This document shows, in pieces, positions 1 to 11,441 of a stretch of 64,000 nucleotides of DNA. The notes below the pieces were generated by a model. It made no database searches, was not told where the DNA came from, and saw nothing but the letters and a program-made list of their open reading frames with translations. The translations under genes and the position numbers were made by a program. This stretch comes from Eretmocerus hayati (lineage: Eukaryota > Arthropoda > Insecta > Hymenoptera > Aphelinidae), in NCBI GenBank assembly GCA_029851415.1, contig CM056743.1, positions 73,987,186 through 74,051,185 on the forward strand, read 5' to 3'. Every line of letters begins with the position of its first letter. The first letter of the stretch is position 1.

Positions 1-551
1 ATCCTCTCCGATCATTTCGAGGCTTACGTTCCCATTCTCTAGGCATCTTCTTCCCACGGCAATAAACATCTTGCATTTCTACTGACTCTCGAGTGAAGGA
101 TGTGCATCTCAGAACAATACGAGTTCGACATTGTGCGATTAAAGAGAGAATTCCAGGAAATTCTCCCACCTTGCGCAAATTTTCCTGAAGTCGAGTGACT
201 CGAAAACGACTCCAAGTCTCTAAGCACCAAATTACATCATAATGACAGAGATCTCATTATGCCCCATGCTATTAGTATAGAGGAGTCCCTATGCTCATGG
301 CAACTTTCTATTTATCTGATGGATCAACTGATCAGAGGTATCTTATTATTTATATGGTGATTGAACTGAACGTTGGATCAATATTTTGGAATGTTATCAT
401 ATTCGTGAATCGGATTCGGAGGACCAATTCTATCTCTCTATTAATCTCAAATTTGAGATCGATTTATTGAGAAATTAACGATCGGGTTTGATCGTGGAGG
501 TATTAATTAATGAAAAAATCACATTTGACAGACTTCGAGAGGAAAAAGTCA
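1..551. other. Unassigned non-coding sequence
   Basis: No reading frame, tandem repeat or recognisable element is visible. The short open frame near the start on the minus strand has no recognisable motif and looks like chance. Confidence 0.4.
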
Positions 552-622
552 TCTGGATCCGGATTTGAACTGGGGGCCTTCTTCACACCGGGAAAGACAC
601 TCTACTAGCTGAGCTATCCAGG
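552..622 (-). pseudogene. Degenerate tRNA (tRNA-like relic or SINE head)
   Basis: On the minus strand an acceptor strand CCTGGAT is followed by a D arm (GCTC/GAGT stem) containing the A-box-like TAGCTCAGCTAGTAGAG, an anticodon stem TCTTT/GAAGA, and a B-box-like AGTTCAAATCC. The anticodon loop has 8 nt instead of 7, and the T stem lacks one base, so the cloverleaf is broken. The 5' half resembles eukaryotic tRNA-Lys, but no anticodon can be assigned. It may be a tRNA pseudogene or the head of a SINE; no poly-A or body repeat was seen. Confidence 0.45.
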
Positions 623-2160
623 GCTCAGGAAACTTGTGCCTCGATGTCATGCATATGCGCGCCTTCTTTGCGCCAATATTTTAGAAGTGTCAAACCATCC
701 TCAGGTCTAGGGAGAATTGATTGTTCTGTTGTCCAGTGACTCTTTGAATACCAAGAACCACCCATGTAAACTGTCTCCGTTATCTACATCAGGTGGAGCC
801 TGAGTTTAAAGAGCCGTCAAGACAGAATGTCATTGTGTTGAACAATAGCAATCATCTAACCAAACTTCTGAAGTGAATGAATATGAGTGGAATGAGCTCT
901 GAATGAAGAGGGGGAGTGAGTTGGACGAATATCAGTTTTTATCCAGATATTGTCATAGTATTCATAGAACAATTATCAGAAAGAATGACAAAAGGGGATA
1001 TAGTTGTTATCATGCCTCCATCCTGTGATTAGTTTATGTATTTCAGGTAATAGTGGATTCGCATGAACAGAGTCTAAGTTCATATTCAAATAGAAGGAGA
1101 GCTGTCTCAGGAGAATTGGTTAGCTTCTACATCGTATCATATCGAAGAATTATAAGAAACGTAGAAGGTGAATTACACTCCCTCTTATAAGACCACATCA
1201 AGTGGAGGATACAATTCTACTGTTTTTCAGCATTGTGGGAGTGTTTTCGATTGAATCATTCGAACAACTGATACAATTGCGCAAAGTGTGTATTTCTGTC
1301 ATAATTGAGGTTGAGTTAGGTCTCTTCTACTCGCCGAGCTCCGGACATGAGTAGCGACCGCACACCCTCGCAACACATCACATTGCTTGACTCTCTCTTT
1401 TGTTTGTATCCGTGGTAGACGTGCTCTGCTTCGGCTCTTACTTGAAACTCGCCTCTATAATTTCGCCTGATATAATTTCGTCATGGCTGAACTCTGCTTG
1501 TCTCCATATTATTCTGTAATTCAGCCGTCTACGATCACTTATGTAGCTGCCGACGACCTCACGCAGACCCAACGAAATCATTGAATCCACAACCTCCTTT
1601 CATCTGGAAACACAAAATGCAACAGCCCTATGCACCCGAAAGTGAAGTGTCAACGACCGATTGTCACCAAATACGTAAAGAGCAGTGCGATTTTTTGAAA
1701 AATTTCAGTATGTGTATCTCCGTGTGAGTGTGTTATCGCTATGAGTGAGCTGTAGCGGCGTTTTAGGTCAGTGCGTTGATCAGAATCTACGAAAGTACTC
1801 GCACATTATTTTCTGCGCTTCAACAAAATCGTGATTTGACCAATGTAAAACCATCGATTGATGGCATGGGCTCATCCGTTTCTGGGTCAATTTCAACAAG
1901 CCTTCGCCTCATCGCGTTTATCGTCATATGTATTCGTAATCGACTCTAAGCAAGTAACACGCCAATACATGATTCGATTTTTTTACTATCGCGCTCTCAT
2001 CCGTAATGCTCACCCGTTGCCACGCGTTAATATAGTTTGTATCCTGTGTGCGAGAGTTGCGAGCATTTCAGTATCTTCCATACACAATAAACGTCTGATA
2101 TTCAGCTGTGGAGTCGATTTTCAAACTATATCTATCTGTAAATGTCATTGTTTTCCGATC
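623..2160. other. Unassigned sequence upstream of LINE A
   Basis: No convincing coding frame. Bases about 1255-1400 loosely resemble 17870-18040 (shared order of segments around a TACAATYGCG-like core, then a GTAGCGACYGC-like segment and a run ending CACATTGCTT). This suggests a dispersed repeat whose ends I cannot define. Part of this stretch may be the 5' UTR of LINE A. Confidence 0.3.
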
Positions 2161-3462
2161 AGATGCGGTATGAATGATCGTATATGCCCAGCTTGTAACG
2201 TTGAGATTGAACAAGGTAGTAAGTGACTTCGCATTTGCGAATTGCAGTGAACGTGTTCACTACGTGTGTTCAAAAGGTGACTGGAAGCGGAACACCGACT
2301 TGGACATCTGCGCGAATTGTGATAACAGTCAGCCAAAGATTTATACCGCGTCAGGATCAGCAGTAAATTTTCTCGCTCATTCGGCCGGTTCAAAACCTAA
2401 CTGCGTGATACCTGTCCCACCTACTTCAGAAGATCCAACACCGTTTCGAAGCTCTCAAGATTTAGCAGTGGCACCCATGCAAAATCGCAAACGCTTGCCT
2501 GATTAGGAGGATATCGGATACTGACATTGGCGAGTTTTCGGATTTCTCGATGAATTTCCGAGATATCGGGATCCTATTAAGTGACGCCGATTCTGTTTGG
2601 CTCATGGAATCTGCGTTACTTGTTAGATTTTGGAAATCTCCAAAGTTCATCGAGAAATCCGAAAACTCGACGATGTCGGTAACTGTACAATATTGATAGG
2701 ACTCCGAAATCCCCTTAACTCACTCCCCTTCGCCGTCATCCTCATGTGCATTGAAAATGACTTGCTCTGAATCCACCTGCGTGGTTTGCCAATTGGCACA
2801 AAAAACAATTTGTACCATTTGAGCAATTTATAGACTCACATTCTTCACGTTTGAACAATCTCGAATCCTCAGCTGCTAATTCAGTCCGCGTGACTCAGAC
2901 GCAGATAACCGGAGTTCGTGATGGACTCAACCACCTCAACTCAAGAATAGTGCTCACTGATTCTTGCGAACTGCGCATCTCAGGCATTCGACTCGGTCAT
3001 TCGAATAATATCTCGTTAGCAATTCACAACGTCTTCACTGCAATGAATGCCCGAGATAACTTGAAATTCATCATCTCAACGTGAGTATGGCCCATCTCTA
3101 CCCGCAGCCCGAAACAGCGGACCTCACAATCCGCTTCACAATTCCAAAATAAGCCACCGAATGATTTTTTGTCAGTAGTAGTCGAGCTTATATCACCGTC
3201 AGTGCGCGATGGAGTGATGTCTAGGGCAAACTATTCGAGTGACCACACGTCTCAATCACTGTTCAACCGAGGCGTTTAACGAAAAATTTCCGTTACACCC
3301 CTTCGGCCGCGCCCCACTCATGAACTGTTCTAAGCTGCGTACACTAAAGACAAGGATTTGAAATACTTGCGACCTACGGTGAGGAATCTTGTCGTCTGCA
3401 TGAGACCTCACCGTGATGCTAAGCTCATTCCCGTCCACTCCATCGCAGATTTGGTTAATTGA
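2161..3462 (+). pseudogene. ORF1 remnant of LINE A (PHD-finger RNA-binding protein)
   Basis: ORF1 proteins of CR1-like LINEs coat the element RNA. Here a first segment at 2171-2226 opens with a CPAC zinc-ligand pair and stops. A shifted frame from about 2226 supplies an H-x3-C and a CANC pair, completing a broken PHD-like finger. After a MITE insertion, 2851-3084 gives a short coiled-coil-like stretch and the segment CELRISGIR, matching CEIRFSGIP in the intact copy. At 3359-3462 the C-terminal block YLRPTVRNLVVCMRP is kept and ends at TGA. At least three frame breaks are present. A proline/glutamine-rich stretch follows to about 3830 and may be a family-specific tail. Confidence 0.7.
2515..2686. 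mobile_element. Small MITE with inverted repeat, inside LINE A ORF1
   Basis: Arms of about 42-45 bases at 2515-2560 and 2643-2686 are inverted copies that share CGAGTTTTCGGATTTCTCGA. The element is about 170 bases, has no coding capacity, and lies between the PHD part and the core of ORF1. Its superfamily is not clear from the ends. Confidence 0.6.
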
Positions 3463-3839
3463 GAGCCCCGTGATGTCCGACAGCCTAGAAATCCAAACCA
3501 GCTCACAGATTCTGCCCCAGGGGCCAATTGTTCCCTCGAGACTACCCACATCCTCCAATTCATCACTCAGGACAACCGGTCCAAAGCACACCCGGCCAGA
3601 CTCTGAACGGTGATACGCACACCTTTCCTCAACAACAGAGCTTTGCTGATCCTCATCTGCATCCTAATCCTCAAAAAGCTAATTTTTTACCACCCCAACC
3701 CAATTCCAGATGACTCCTCTTCCACATGCACCATATTCACAGCCCAGCCAGTCCTATTCTCAACCGGTTATGAATCAATTCGTTTAAAAATCACAGCTGC
3801 AGCAACCACAACAAAAAATCTGAAAATCACTTGCTCAGA

Positions 3840-5175
3840 CATGCGATCGAAATCCGAAGCCCCATTCCACGCTCTATCACATTACCCGTGTAGCACCATC
3901 TTCAATGATCTCGAATTCTTCCTGACGACACACAACTCAGTTGATGCTATCGCTCTGAGTGAAACATCCACCGAGCCGGGTGAATCTACTTCTACCTTTG
4001 CACTCGAGGGTTTCGACTTTCTTCACCATGATCATGCCGGCAAAGAAGGAGGGAGGGTTGGTCTATTTGTCAAAAACTGCTATCAATCCAGAATGATAGC
4101 TTGCTCTGACCCCGAATTCGACAACACACCTGAATATATGTTCGTAGAAGTCAAGTGAAGATCTGCCAAGGTCTCAGTAGTAGTTGTTTATCGTGGTCCA
4201 CATACGGAGTCCCATACCGAGCTATTCGACAACATTACCAAATACATACCCAGCTATCTAAAGCTCATCATAACTGGTGACTTCAATTTTCCAATGCACC
4301 TAGAACACCAGGATTTGAACTACTTTCGCGATCTTCTCCTTATCCGTAGCCTAGGACTAGTTTCTTCTGAACCTACCCATCACACTCTTCACACTGATGG
4401 CTCTAGTAGTGACAGCTGGCTTGACCTTTTCATTGTCCCTCCATTGAGATTTGTCCACTCTGACAACTAAACTGAAGTGCCTTCTGCAGCAGGCCATGAC
4501 TTGATCTCTCTTGAACTCAATTCGCCGTCACTCGTGGTCTAGCCTAAAATTATTCCAACAAGAAATTCAAAAAAATATAGATAAAGCTGCTTTTCAAGCC
4601 TATTTGGAACTAAGACTAAGCCAAACAGAAGCAAGCATTGATCTGATTGACTTCACACAACCTCGTGTCTCGTCAACTGCACTGTCCTTATCGCACTCTC
4701 TGCTTGAAAGTTCTGATCACTGTGCCCCAAGCTAAACTGTAACGCTACATGCGCATCGAAAACCATTGGTTCTCAGCTGATATAGTCCTCTCATGTAGAT
4801 GCCACGAGTGATGCCGCCCACAGACGTGCTGAATTATTCTGGAAAATGTCTGATATTCTACATTACAGGAATCTTCGCGCAACTGTGAGTAACTAAACCG
4901 ATCCGGCAAAGAATAAATATCTGTCCTCCCAACTCAGCACAGCAGCTGATGCCAAGTCTCTCTAGTGGAACCTTGGGGATATCGGCGTTACTTTACGAAA
5001 ATCTCAGTCGCCACTCAGATACCTCTCACCAGATGCTCTAAATATTCACTTTGCTGCGATTTCCTGTCAAACTCCAATGCTAAATTTCACGGATGTCTCC
5101 GAAGTCCTAACCATACCTTTGCAAACTGAGATACCAGAATCTCCCAAGTTTCAACCCATCACTGGTAATGATGGC
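3840..5175 (+). pseudogene. ORF2 endonuclease remnant of LINE A
   Basis: The product would be the AP-like endonuclease that nicks target DNA. Kept motifs are ALSET (catalytic Glu region), GKEGGRVGLFVKN, ITGDFNFPM (catalytic Asp-Asn region), and AAGHDLI (catalytic Asp-His) near 4490. In-frame stops occur, including those at about 4156 and 4468. The linker before the reverse transcriptase runs to 5175, where a BEL element has inserted. The frame resumes at 12964. Confidence 0.75.
5171..5175. repeat. Target-site duplication, left copy (ATGGC)
   Basis: ATGGC directly precedes the LTR starting at 5176 and recurs at 12959-12963 directly after the other LTR. Five bases is usual for BEL/Pao integrases. 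Confidence 0.9.
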
Positions 5176-5428
5176 TGTTTATCGCGGATAGTGGTGGTTT
5201 AAATAATTTTCACTCAAACACATTTTGTAAGTGAAAAACAACAAACTGATTTATTGCCTATAGCTACAAGCTAAATGGCGAGGTGGTGCGGACGAGCGAT
5301 GGACGAGAACTGGCGAGAGACGCGGAAGGCGACAAGCGCGACGTCGAGAAGCTTGAGTGCGAGCGCAAAATGGCGGTAGCGCGCCAAAAATTCAAATAGT
5401 ATAAGATAGATAGATATGAAACTGAACA
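5176..5428 (-). repeat. 3' LTR of the BEL/Pao element
   Basis: 253 bases, TGTTCAG...ATAAACA on the element strand, with an AATAAA polyadenylation signal at 5255-5250. It appears identical to 12706-12958. It also contains CCGCCATTTTG, which matches the YY1/Pho core GCCAT in context; any binding is inference. Confidence 0.95.
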
Positions 5429-5441
5429 TACCGCCCACCTC
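5429..5441 (-). promoter_or_regulatory. Polypurine tract of the BEL/Pao element
   Basis: On the element strand the 13 bases next to the 3' LTR are mostly purine (GAGGTGGGCGGTA). This is the expected place for the plus-strand primer of reverse transcription. Confidence 0.7.
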
Positions 5442-6074
5442 GATTTGTTACACTTCAAAAATCGATGACTTAAGTAGTTTCATTTTACAATATAATTCAA
5501 TAAATTGGCTAGACTCGAAAGGAATACAATCCAAGGGTGAACGGCCAAAAATCAAAATTACGAATAAAGAGCAATAGGCTCAAGAGCTATCTTTGCTCTA
5601 GAAGTAAAAAAATCATAATGAATCAACCGGTTATTTCGACGGTGATTGAATTGATCAACGCAAGAAAACCTTTGGACCGATAAAGGCCAATAAACCAATA
5701 AAATCGTATGTACAGAAAAAATCTACTAAACTACAGGAAATAAATCTCAATTTCAGAAGATCGAAATCAAAGTTAAACATTTACCATCTCGGTTCTATAA
5801 AAGGTAAGCTAAGTTCCGATCACCCGGGATCTAGTCCCAAAAGGAGGCGCATTCATTCCTTTAGGATATGAATGTCCTTGGCAACCGCGCAAGTGATTCT
5901 ATGTTCATATAGTGATCGCACGATCACAAGCCACTAACCTAGTGCTTGTGTACGGACAAGTCACTGATACTACTGGAAAAGACTCTAGTTGAAGAACCCA
6001 ATGATTTTATGCTTATGACTCTGAGACCTAAATCTCCATTCAACTTCACATCACTAAGTGTTCATTAAGAGGAT
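5442..6074 (-). other. 3' untranslated region of the BEL/Pao element
   Basis: 630 bases between the gag-pol stop and the polypurine tract. No frame of note and no envelope gene. It is AT-rich compared with the LTR. Confidence 0.7.
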
Positions 6075-9000
6075 TTAACCTTCATCACTATCTTCTTCCG
6101 ACGAGTCATCGGGAACAAGCAGCACTAGTTTGACTATTGGTCGAACGAATGTGGAGTTGGCGGTGCGAACTTCGACCACCCGTATCCTTCCATCGGCACC
6201 AGGGAATTTTTGAGTGACAACAGCCATAGGCCAAAGTGCTGGTGAACGACAGTCCTCGCGAAGCAATACCACATCGTTCATCCGGAAAGCTCTTGAAGGC
6301 CTCGACCATTTGTGTCGTTCTTGTAGAGCTTGTAGATAATCCCTTGACCATGACTTCCAAAATTCCTGGACCAATTGAGTCATCCATCTCCAACGCTTAT
6401 TGACTGGGATTGGTCCTTCAGGTACAGAAGGCTCTGGAATTATGAACGAAGGTCTCTGTATCAAGAAATGTGCGGGTGTAAGCACGGCAAAGTCAGAAGG
6501 GTCATCTCGGAGAGGAGCTAACGGTCTCGAATTTAAACAAGCTTCAATCTGACATAGCAAGGTGGAAACTTCAACGAAAGTGAGAATATGGTCACCAACT
6601 ATCCTTTTAAAGTGATGTTTGGCGGATTTAACAGCAGCCTCCCATATTCCCCCGAAGTGCGGCGCCGAAGGTGGGTTGAATCTCCATTCCGTTCCCAGAT
6701 TTGTCAGATCTATAGCAAGTTCCTTGAACTCCTGAGATGCTTGATCAAAGCGCTGGCGAAGTTCAGCATCAGCACCAACGAAGTTGAGCGCGTTGTCGCT
6801 CTCCAATTTGGAACAGTGTCCTCGCCTTGCAGTGAATCGCTTGAAGGCTGCGAGGAATGCTTCCGAAGTGAGGTCTTCCACAGCCTCCAAGTGCGTAGCT
6901 CTTGTGCTAAGACATACAAAAATACAAACATAAGCTTTCATGGTCCCTTTCCCTTTAGCTTTCACCAACCGTATTTTGAATGGACCGGCAAAGTCCACTC
7001 CCGAATGTTCAAAGGGGTAAGCTGGAGTGACTCGATTCTTAGGCAGATCTCCCATCAATTGGGTAGACATTTTAGCGGAAAATCTGAGACATACCGTGCA
7101 TTTGTCGATTAGCACCTTTACCGCTTGTCGACCAGTGATAATCCAGTACCGATTCCGTAGATGAGCCAAAGTTAACTGCGTCCCTCCGTGCTGCGTTTCT
7201 TCGTGAGCTCTCCTGGTAAGCAAAACCGTCAAAGGGCTCTTGCTAGGCAGAATCAGCGGGTGTTTTGCGGTGTAGTCCAAATTTGAATGGCGAAGTCTGC
7301 CTCCAATCCGCAGAAGTCCTCGGTCTAAAAAGGGTCGTAATTTCGTTAATTGTGTGCCTTTCAACTCTTGATTCTTCTCAAGACCTCTGAAAATATCCCG
7401 AAAGGTGTGTTTCTGTACAAGATGAACCCATAGCAATTCAGCATTTCTAATCTCAGCAGTATTCAATGATCCGTCAGAAACCGCCTCAAGATCCATAAAC
7501 TGCAATCGCAGCAAACCAATCTTTACCCTATTTTTCTCGCTTAGACGAGAACCAAATTTCGTCAAAAAGCGAACACAAAGCGCAGTGATCCGAAAAAGCT
7601 TATTAGCAGATGAATATCTGTTAAGCAGTTCGTTGTCAGGTGAGTCATCCGGATACTGTAACGCAGTGGCATGAGAAGTGGTTCGCTCTTCGAGCGGTTT
7701 GACCTGCACATTCTCCGCCTCAGTAGTCCACGGTTGACTCAACTCTGAAAGAAACAAAGGACCTTTCCACCAAAGATCGAATGTGGATAGCAACTCAGGA
7801 CTTAAGCCTCGCGAAACCACGTCAGCAGGGTTGTCCTTTGATCTGACATGGTGCCAGTGAGCCTGAGGAAGCAACTCTTGAATTTGTGAACACCTATTTG
7901 CAACAAACGTCTGCCAACGATTTGGCAGAGCCCTAATCCAATACAACACATCCTTCGAGTCTGACCATAAATGAGTCGATGCTATCTCAAGAGGCATGAT
8001 TTTCAAGAAGTGATCAGTGAGTTTTGCTAGTAATAACGCCGCGCAAAGCTCTAGGCGAGGTATACTAATTGTCTTGATTGGCGCTACCTTTGACTTGGCG
8101 CATTGCAATGACACATTAACCTGACCATTCCTGATCAATCTTAAATAAATTACTGCCCCGAATGCCTTGGAAGAAGCATCTGCAAACCCGTGAAGCTCTA
8201 TGATTAACCCCTGACTCGAATAACCTATCCACCTAGGTATCCTGATTTCTTCCAAATTAGTCAGCTCCTTATACCAATTAGACCACTTTTCTGAATATTC
8301 CTCCGGAAGCACATCATCCCAATCACACTTTAGCAACCAAAGAGATTGCATGAATATTTTAGCCCAAATTACTACAGGAGCTAACCATCCTAGAGGGTCA
8401 AAGATTTTTGCCGTGAGTGATAAAACCGATCTTTTGGTCAAATTCTGACTGTCAAAAGCTTGAGGCTTGATCCTGAAATGAAAATAATCCTCTCTTGGTG
8501 CCCAAGAAAGGCCCAGTATAGAGGTACAATCATCAGAATCAAACGTCGCCGAGCCGTGAATCCTATGATCGAGCGGAATATGTTCGATCAGTTGAACATT
8601 ATTGGCTGCCCATTTCCTTAGCTCGAATCCGCCCACCTTGAGAATTTGTATCAGCTGAGATTGTTTCTCTCGTGTTTCATCCAAAGTTTCTCCCCCCGAC
8701 ATAAAATCATCCATATAAGATTCATCTTCGATGATTTTAATAGCAAGAACGAAAAGGTGACCATAATCTTTCGCTAACTGTCTCAGCACCCTGATAGCTA
8801 GAAACGGTGAGCATTTCAACCCATAAGTAACCGTTTTGAGTAAGTAGAGCAGAACTTCTGAATCCGAATTTTCTCTCCACAAAATCATTTGCAAATGTTG
8901 ATCTCGAGGATCTACCAATATTTGCCTGTACATTTTCTCAATGTCTGCTACAAACACGAATTCATAACGCCGCCATTTTAGAATCAGATCAATCAACTCT

Positions 9001-11441
9001 GGGAGCAAATTCTCACCAGTGTAGAGAAGATCATTCAAAGACGTGCCGTGAATTTTGTTCGAACCATTGAAAACCGTCCGTAGCTTTTTAGAGCCTTGGA
9101 GAACTCCATGATGAGGAAGAACGTAGCCACGATTTTTATCCTCAACCGACAAGTTTGAAGCTTTTTCCATATGTGAAAGTTGTTCATACTCCAACATAAA
9201 TTTTTTGTATTTAGCTTCAAAATCAGAATTTTTAGTGAATTTCCGTTCCATAGAATAGAGCGTTTGAAGGGCTGATTTATATGAATCACCAAGATTGAAA
9301 GTCAAACTATCCATCAGTTCTTGTTTCACCGGTAATCGTACGACGTATCTACCACTTGGGTCTTGCCTATGGGTCTCTTGGAAATGTTCCTCGCATTTAC
9401 GATCGTCTTCTGTTAACTTTTTACTGACCGTAAGAATTTCTTCTTGCTTCCAAAATTTTTCAAGTATCGAGTGTAACATTGAATTATCGACCAAGTGAAA
9501 ATAAGAAGCAGCAGATTCCGAGCTTTGACCGATGCTAGAGGATACAACCCAACCTAAAGCAGTATTCGTAGCAATAGGTTGATTTGATGGATCGATTTTA
9601 GCCTTTTTCACCCCATCAAGCACGATTTGAGCGTGAATCTTTGCTCCGAGCAACATATCAATCGATCGCGTTTTGAGAAAGTGGGGATCGGCTAATTCCA
9701 AACCTTTGAGATGATCCCATTTTTCCATACCCAAAGAAATAGAAGCCTTATAGCCAGATACTTTAGGAATTATGAAGGCCGTCACATCACAACTAAAATC
9801 AGAAGAGAATCTGGGATGCACGATAAAATTGGCGGTACCTCGAGAAGCACAAGTATTGAGGTCAGCAACACCTTTGATTTGTACCTTCGATTTAGTCCTT
9901 TTAATTCCTAATTTTTGGCAAGCATTCTCCGTAATAAAAGAAGACTGTGAACAATGATCAACCAAAGCCGTAAAAAAGTACTCAAACCCGTCTGATGAGA
10001 TTACCTTGACGACTGCCGTTGGCAAAAGCACGAAACTTGAGCTTTCCACCGAAGTTAGACAAGAGGTAGTAGTAGCGTGCGAATTTTCACAGTTTCCCGA
10101 ACCTTTTCCATCCCCCGGTGGGACAGAATCACCCTTTTTGTCATTACCCTGAGGTTCGACTGGCCTCTGAAATTCCGTATGAATGAAACTATGATGTTTC
10201 CCGTTACACTTGCGACAAACTTTCGTCGACTTACAAGTTTTTACACTGTGATGGCCGAAACAGAGGTAACATAACCGTTTTCCCGTTATGAAAGCTCGTC
10301 GATCAGCTACACTTTTTGCTTTGAAAGAATCGCATTGGGAAAGATGATGACTGTCCGAGCAACTAGGGCACACTCTTTTTGGATGGTCGGAATCCGTATC
10401 CGTGGCCATCGAGTGTGTCTTACCAGATCCCGAAGACTTAGCTGGTTGACTAGAAGAGGAGGGTTTTTGTATACTTTCCATTGATTCTAAAGTAGCAAGC
10501 TGATCTTTGAAAAAGCTTTCCAACTGAGCTACAGATGGAGGAACATTCGTCTTGCCCAAATGCTTCTCCCACTCCTTTCTTGTAGCAGAGTCGAATTTTG
10601 AAACTGTGAAAAATACGAATAAATCTTCGCCACTCGTTTCAATAGGACGTCCGAGTCCATTCAAAAAAATTTTCATTTCAAAGGCGCCCGAAAAAAGCTT
10701 CTTCATCTCTGCATGAGAATCCGTTTTCATTGCCTTCAAAGAGACGAAAGCGCCAAGGGACAAGTTGACAAGCCTTCGCTTGTTCTCATAATAATCGCAC
10801 AAGTCCGACCAGGCCTTGTTATAGTTATCCCCAATAATCTCTATCCCTTTGATAAGATCCAATGCCTCGCCTGACAACTTCGTCCTCAAATGATAGAATT
10901 TGACAACAGGTTCTAATTCACGGCGATGCACTAATGATTTGAACAAATCCCGAAAATTAGCCCACTCATTGAACTTTCCAGAAAAGACTGGAAGGTCAAT
11001 TTTCGCTAGAGAATAGGAATTTTCTCCATGAAATACGTTTGGCACGATTGGAGCAGCAGTAGCATTAGCCTCCCTTTCGGCCCGTTCCTGATCCTCGAAG
11101 TTATTCAAAACCTCTTGAAAATCAGACTTATTTGCAAGATATGACTCTTCAACTAAATCCGCAAGCTCCATCTTGAAGTAATCATGCTTAAGAAGTTTGC
11201 TTTTACTCGCCAATATCTTCGCGTGATTTTGACAAAAAGTGAGATAAACCGCGTCCAGTCTCTCAAGTCTGGTTGTAGCACCAGCTTTAGTCATCTCATC
11301 TTGCCCCAAAGCCTTATAATTTTTGAAAGAATTGGCAACTTTCCGTTGCAACTCCAGTTGTTGCTCATATATAGCTTCCATCGCTATTTGAAATTCCGAA
11401 CCGATGAACAACCAACCGAAAAAACCGAACCGAATACCCAA
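6075..11441 (-). CDS. BEL/Pao gag-pol polyprotein
   Basis: One open frame of 1788 codons encodes the structural and enzymatic polyprotein of the element. Residues counted from the ATG at 11441: a gag region of the DUF1759 type (about 130-320); zinc knuckles at 358-372 and 391-420; an aspartic protease of the DUF1758 type with the active-site region DHCSQSSFI (Asp 495); reverse transcriptase about 770-1000 with YMDD at 909-912; RNase H with Asp 1088 in FADAS and Asp 1161; the integrase zinc finger H1413/H1418/C1448/C1451; the catalytic triad Asp 1483, Asp 1549, Glu 1601; and a DUF5641-type C-terminus (1683-1775). The ATG at 11381 is a more natural start, because the 20 residues before it are hydrophobic and unlike gag. 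No frameshift or missing catalytic residue was seen in pol. The protease has DHC where most relatives have D-S-G. Confidence 0.95.
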   Translation of the reverse strand: MGIRFGFFGWLFIGSEFQIAMEAIYEQQLELQRKVANSFKNYKALGQDEMTKAGATTRLERLDAVYLTFCQNHAKILASKSKLLKHDYFKMELADLVEESYLANKSDFQEVLNNFEDQERAEREANATAAPIVPNVFHGENSYSLAKIDLPVFSGKFNEWANFRDLFKSLVHRRELEPVVKFYHLRTKLSGEALDLIKGIEIIGDNYNKAWSDLCDYYENKRRLVNLSLGAFVSLKAMKTDSHAEMKKLFSGAFEMKIFLNGLGRPIETSGEDLFVFFTVSKFDSATRKEWEKHLGKTNVPPSVAQLESFFKDQLATLESMESIQKPSSSSQPAKSSGSGKTHSMATDTDSDHPKRVCPSCSDSHHLSQCDSFKAKSVADRRAFITGKRLCYLCFGHHSVKTCKSTKVCRKCNGKHHSFIHTEFQRPVEPQGNDKKGDSVPPGDGKGSGNCENSHATTTSCLTSVESSSFVLLPTAVVKVISSDGFEYFFTALVDHCSQSSFITENACQKLGIKRTKSKVQIKGVADLNTCASRGTANFIVHPRFSSDFSCDVTAFIIPKVSGYKASISLGMEKWDHLKGLELADPHFLKTRSIDMLLGAKIHAQIVLDGVKKAKIDPSNQPIATNTALGWVVSSSIGQSSESAASYFHLVDNSMLHSILEKFWKQEEILTVSKKLTEDDRKCEEHFQETHRQDPSGRYVVRLPVKQELMDSLTFNLGDSYKSALQTLYSMERKFTKNSDFEAKYKKFMLEYEQLSHMEKASNLSVEDKNRGYVLPHHGVLQGSKKLRTVFNGSNKIHGTSLNDLLYTGENLLPELIDLILKWRRYEFVFVADIEKMYRQILVDPRDQHLQMILWRENSDSEVLLYLLKTVTYGLKCSPFLAIRVLRQLAKDYGHLFVLAIKIIEDESYMDDFMSGGETLDETREKQSQLIQILKVGGFELRKWAANNVQLIEHIPLDHRIHGSATFDSDDCTSILGLSWAPREDYFHFRIKPQAFDSQNLTKRSVLSLTAKIFDPLGWLAPVVIWAKIFMQSLWLLKCDWDDVLPEEYSEKWSNWYKELTNLEEIRIPRWIGYSSQGLIIELHGFADASSKAFGAVIYLRLIRNGQVNVSLQCAKSKVAPIKTISIPRLELCAALLLAKLTDHFLKIMPLEIASTHLWSDSKDVLYWIRALPNRWQTFVANRCSQIQELLPQAHWHHVRSKDNPADVVSRGLSPELLSTFDLWWKGPLFLSELSQPWTTEAENVQVKPLEERTTSHATALQYPDDSPDNELLNRYSSANKLFRITALCVRFLTKFGSRLSEKNRVKIGLLRLQFMDLEAVSDGSLNTAEIRNAELLWVHLVQKHTFRDIFRGLEKNQELKGTQLTKLRPFLDRGLLRIGGRLRHSNLDYTAKHPLILPSKSPLTVLLTRRAHEETQHGGTQLTLAHLRNRYWIITGRQAVKVLIDKCTVCLRFSAKMSTQLMGDLPKNRVTPAYPFEHSGVDFAGPFKIRLVKAKGKGTMKAYVCIFVCLSTRATHLEAVEDLTSEAFLAAFKRFTARRGHCSKLESDNALNFVGADAELRQRFDQASQEFKELAIDLTNLGTEWRFNPPSAPHFGGIWEAAVKSAKHHFKRIVGDHILTFVEVSTLLCQIEACLNSRPLAPLRDDPSDFAVLTPAHFLIQRPSFIIPEPSVPEGPIPVNKRWRWMTQLVQEFWKSWSRDYLQALQERHKWSRPSRAFRMNDVVLLREDCRSPALWPMAVVTQKFPGADGRIRVVEVRTANSTFVRPIVKLVLLVPDDSSEEDSDEG

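Noticed and set aside
1858..2226. 122-codon frame on the + strand as a possible gene
   Set aside because: Only its last 19 codons match the LINE A zinc finger start; the rest has no conserved pattern.
3460..3610. LINE A as a third example of ORF1-UGA-ORF2 in-frame coupling
   Set aside because: The frames do match, but another stop lies between and a P/Q-rich stretch in a different frame suggests ORF1 was longer. Too decayed to use.
5442..6074. An envelope gene for the BEL element
   Set aside because: No frame with a signal or membrane segment is present between pol and the 3' LTR.
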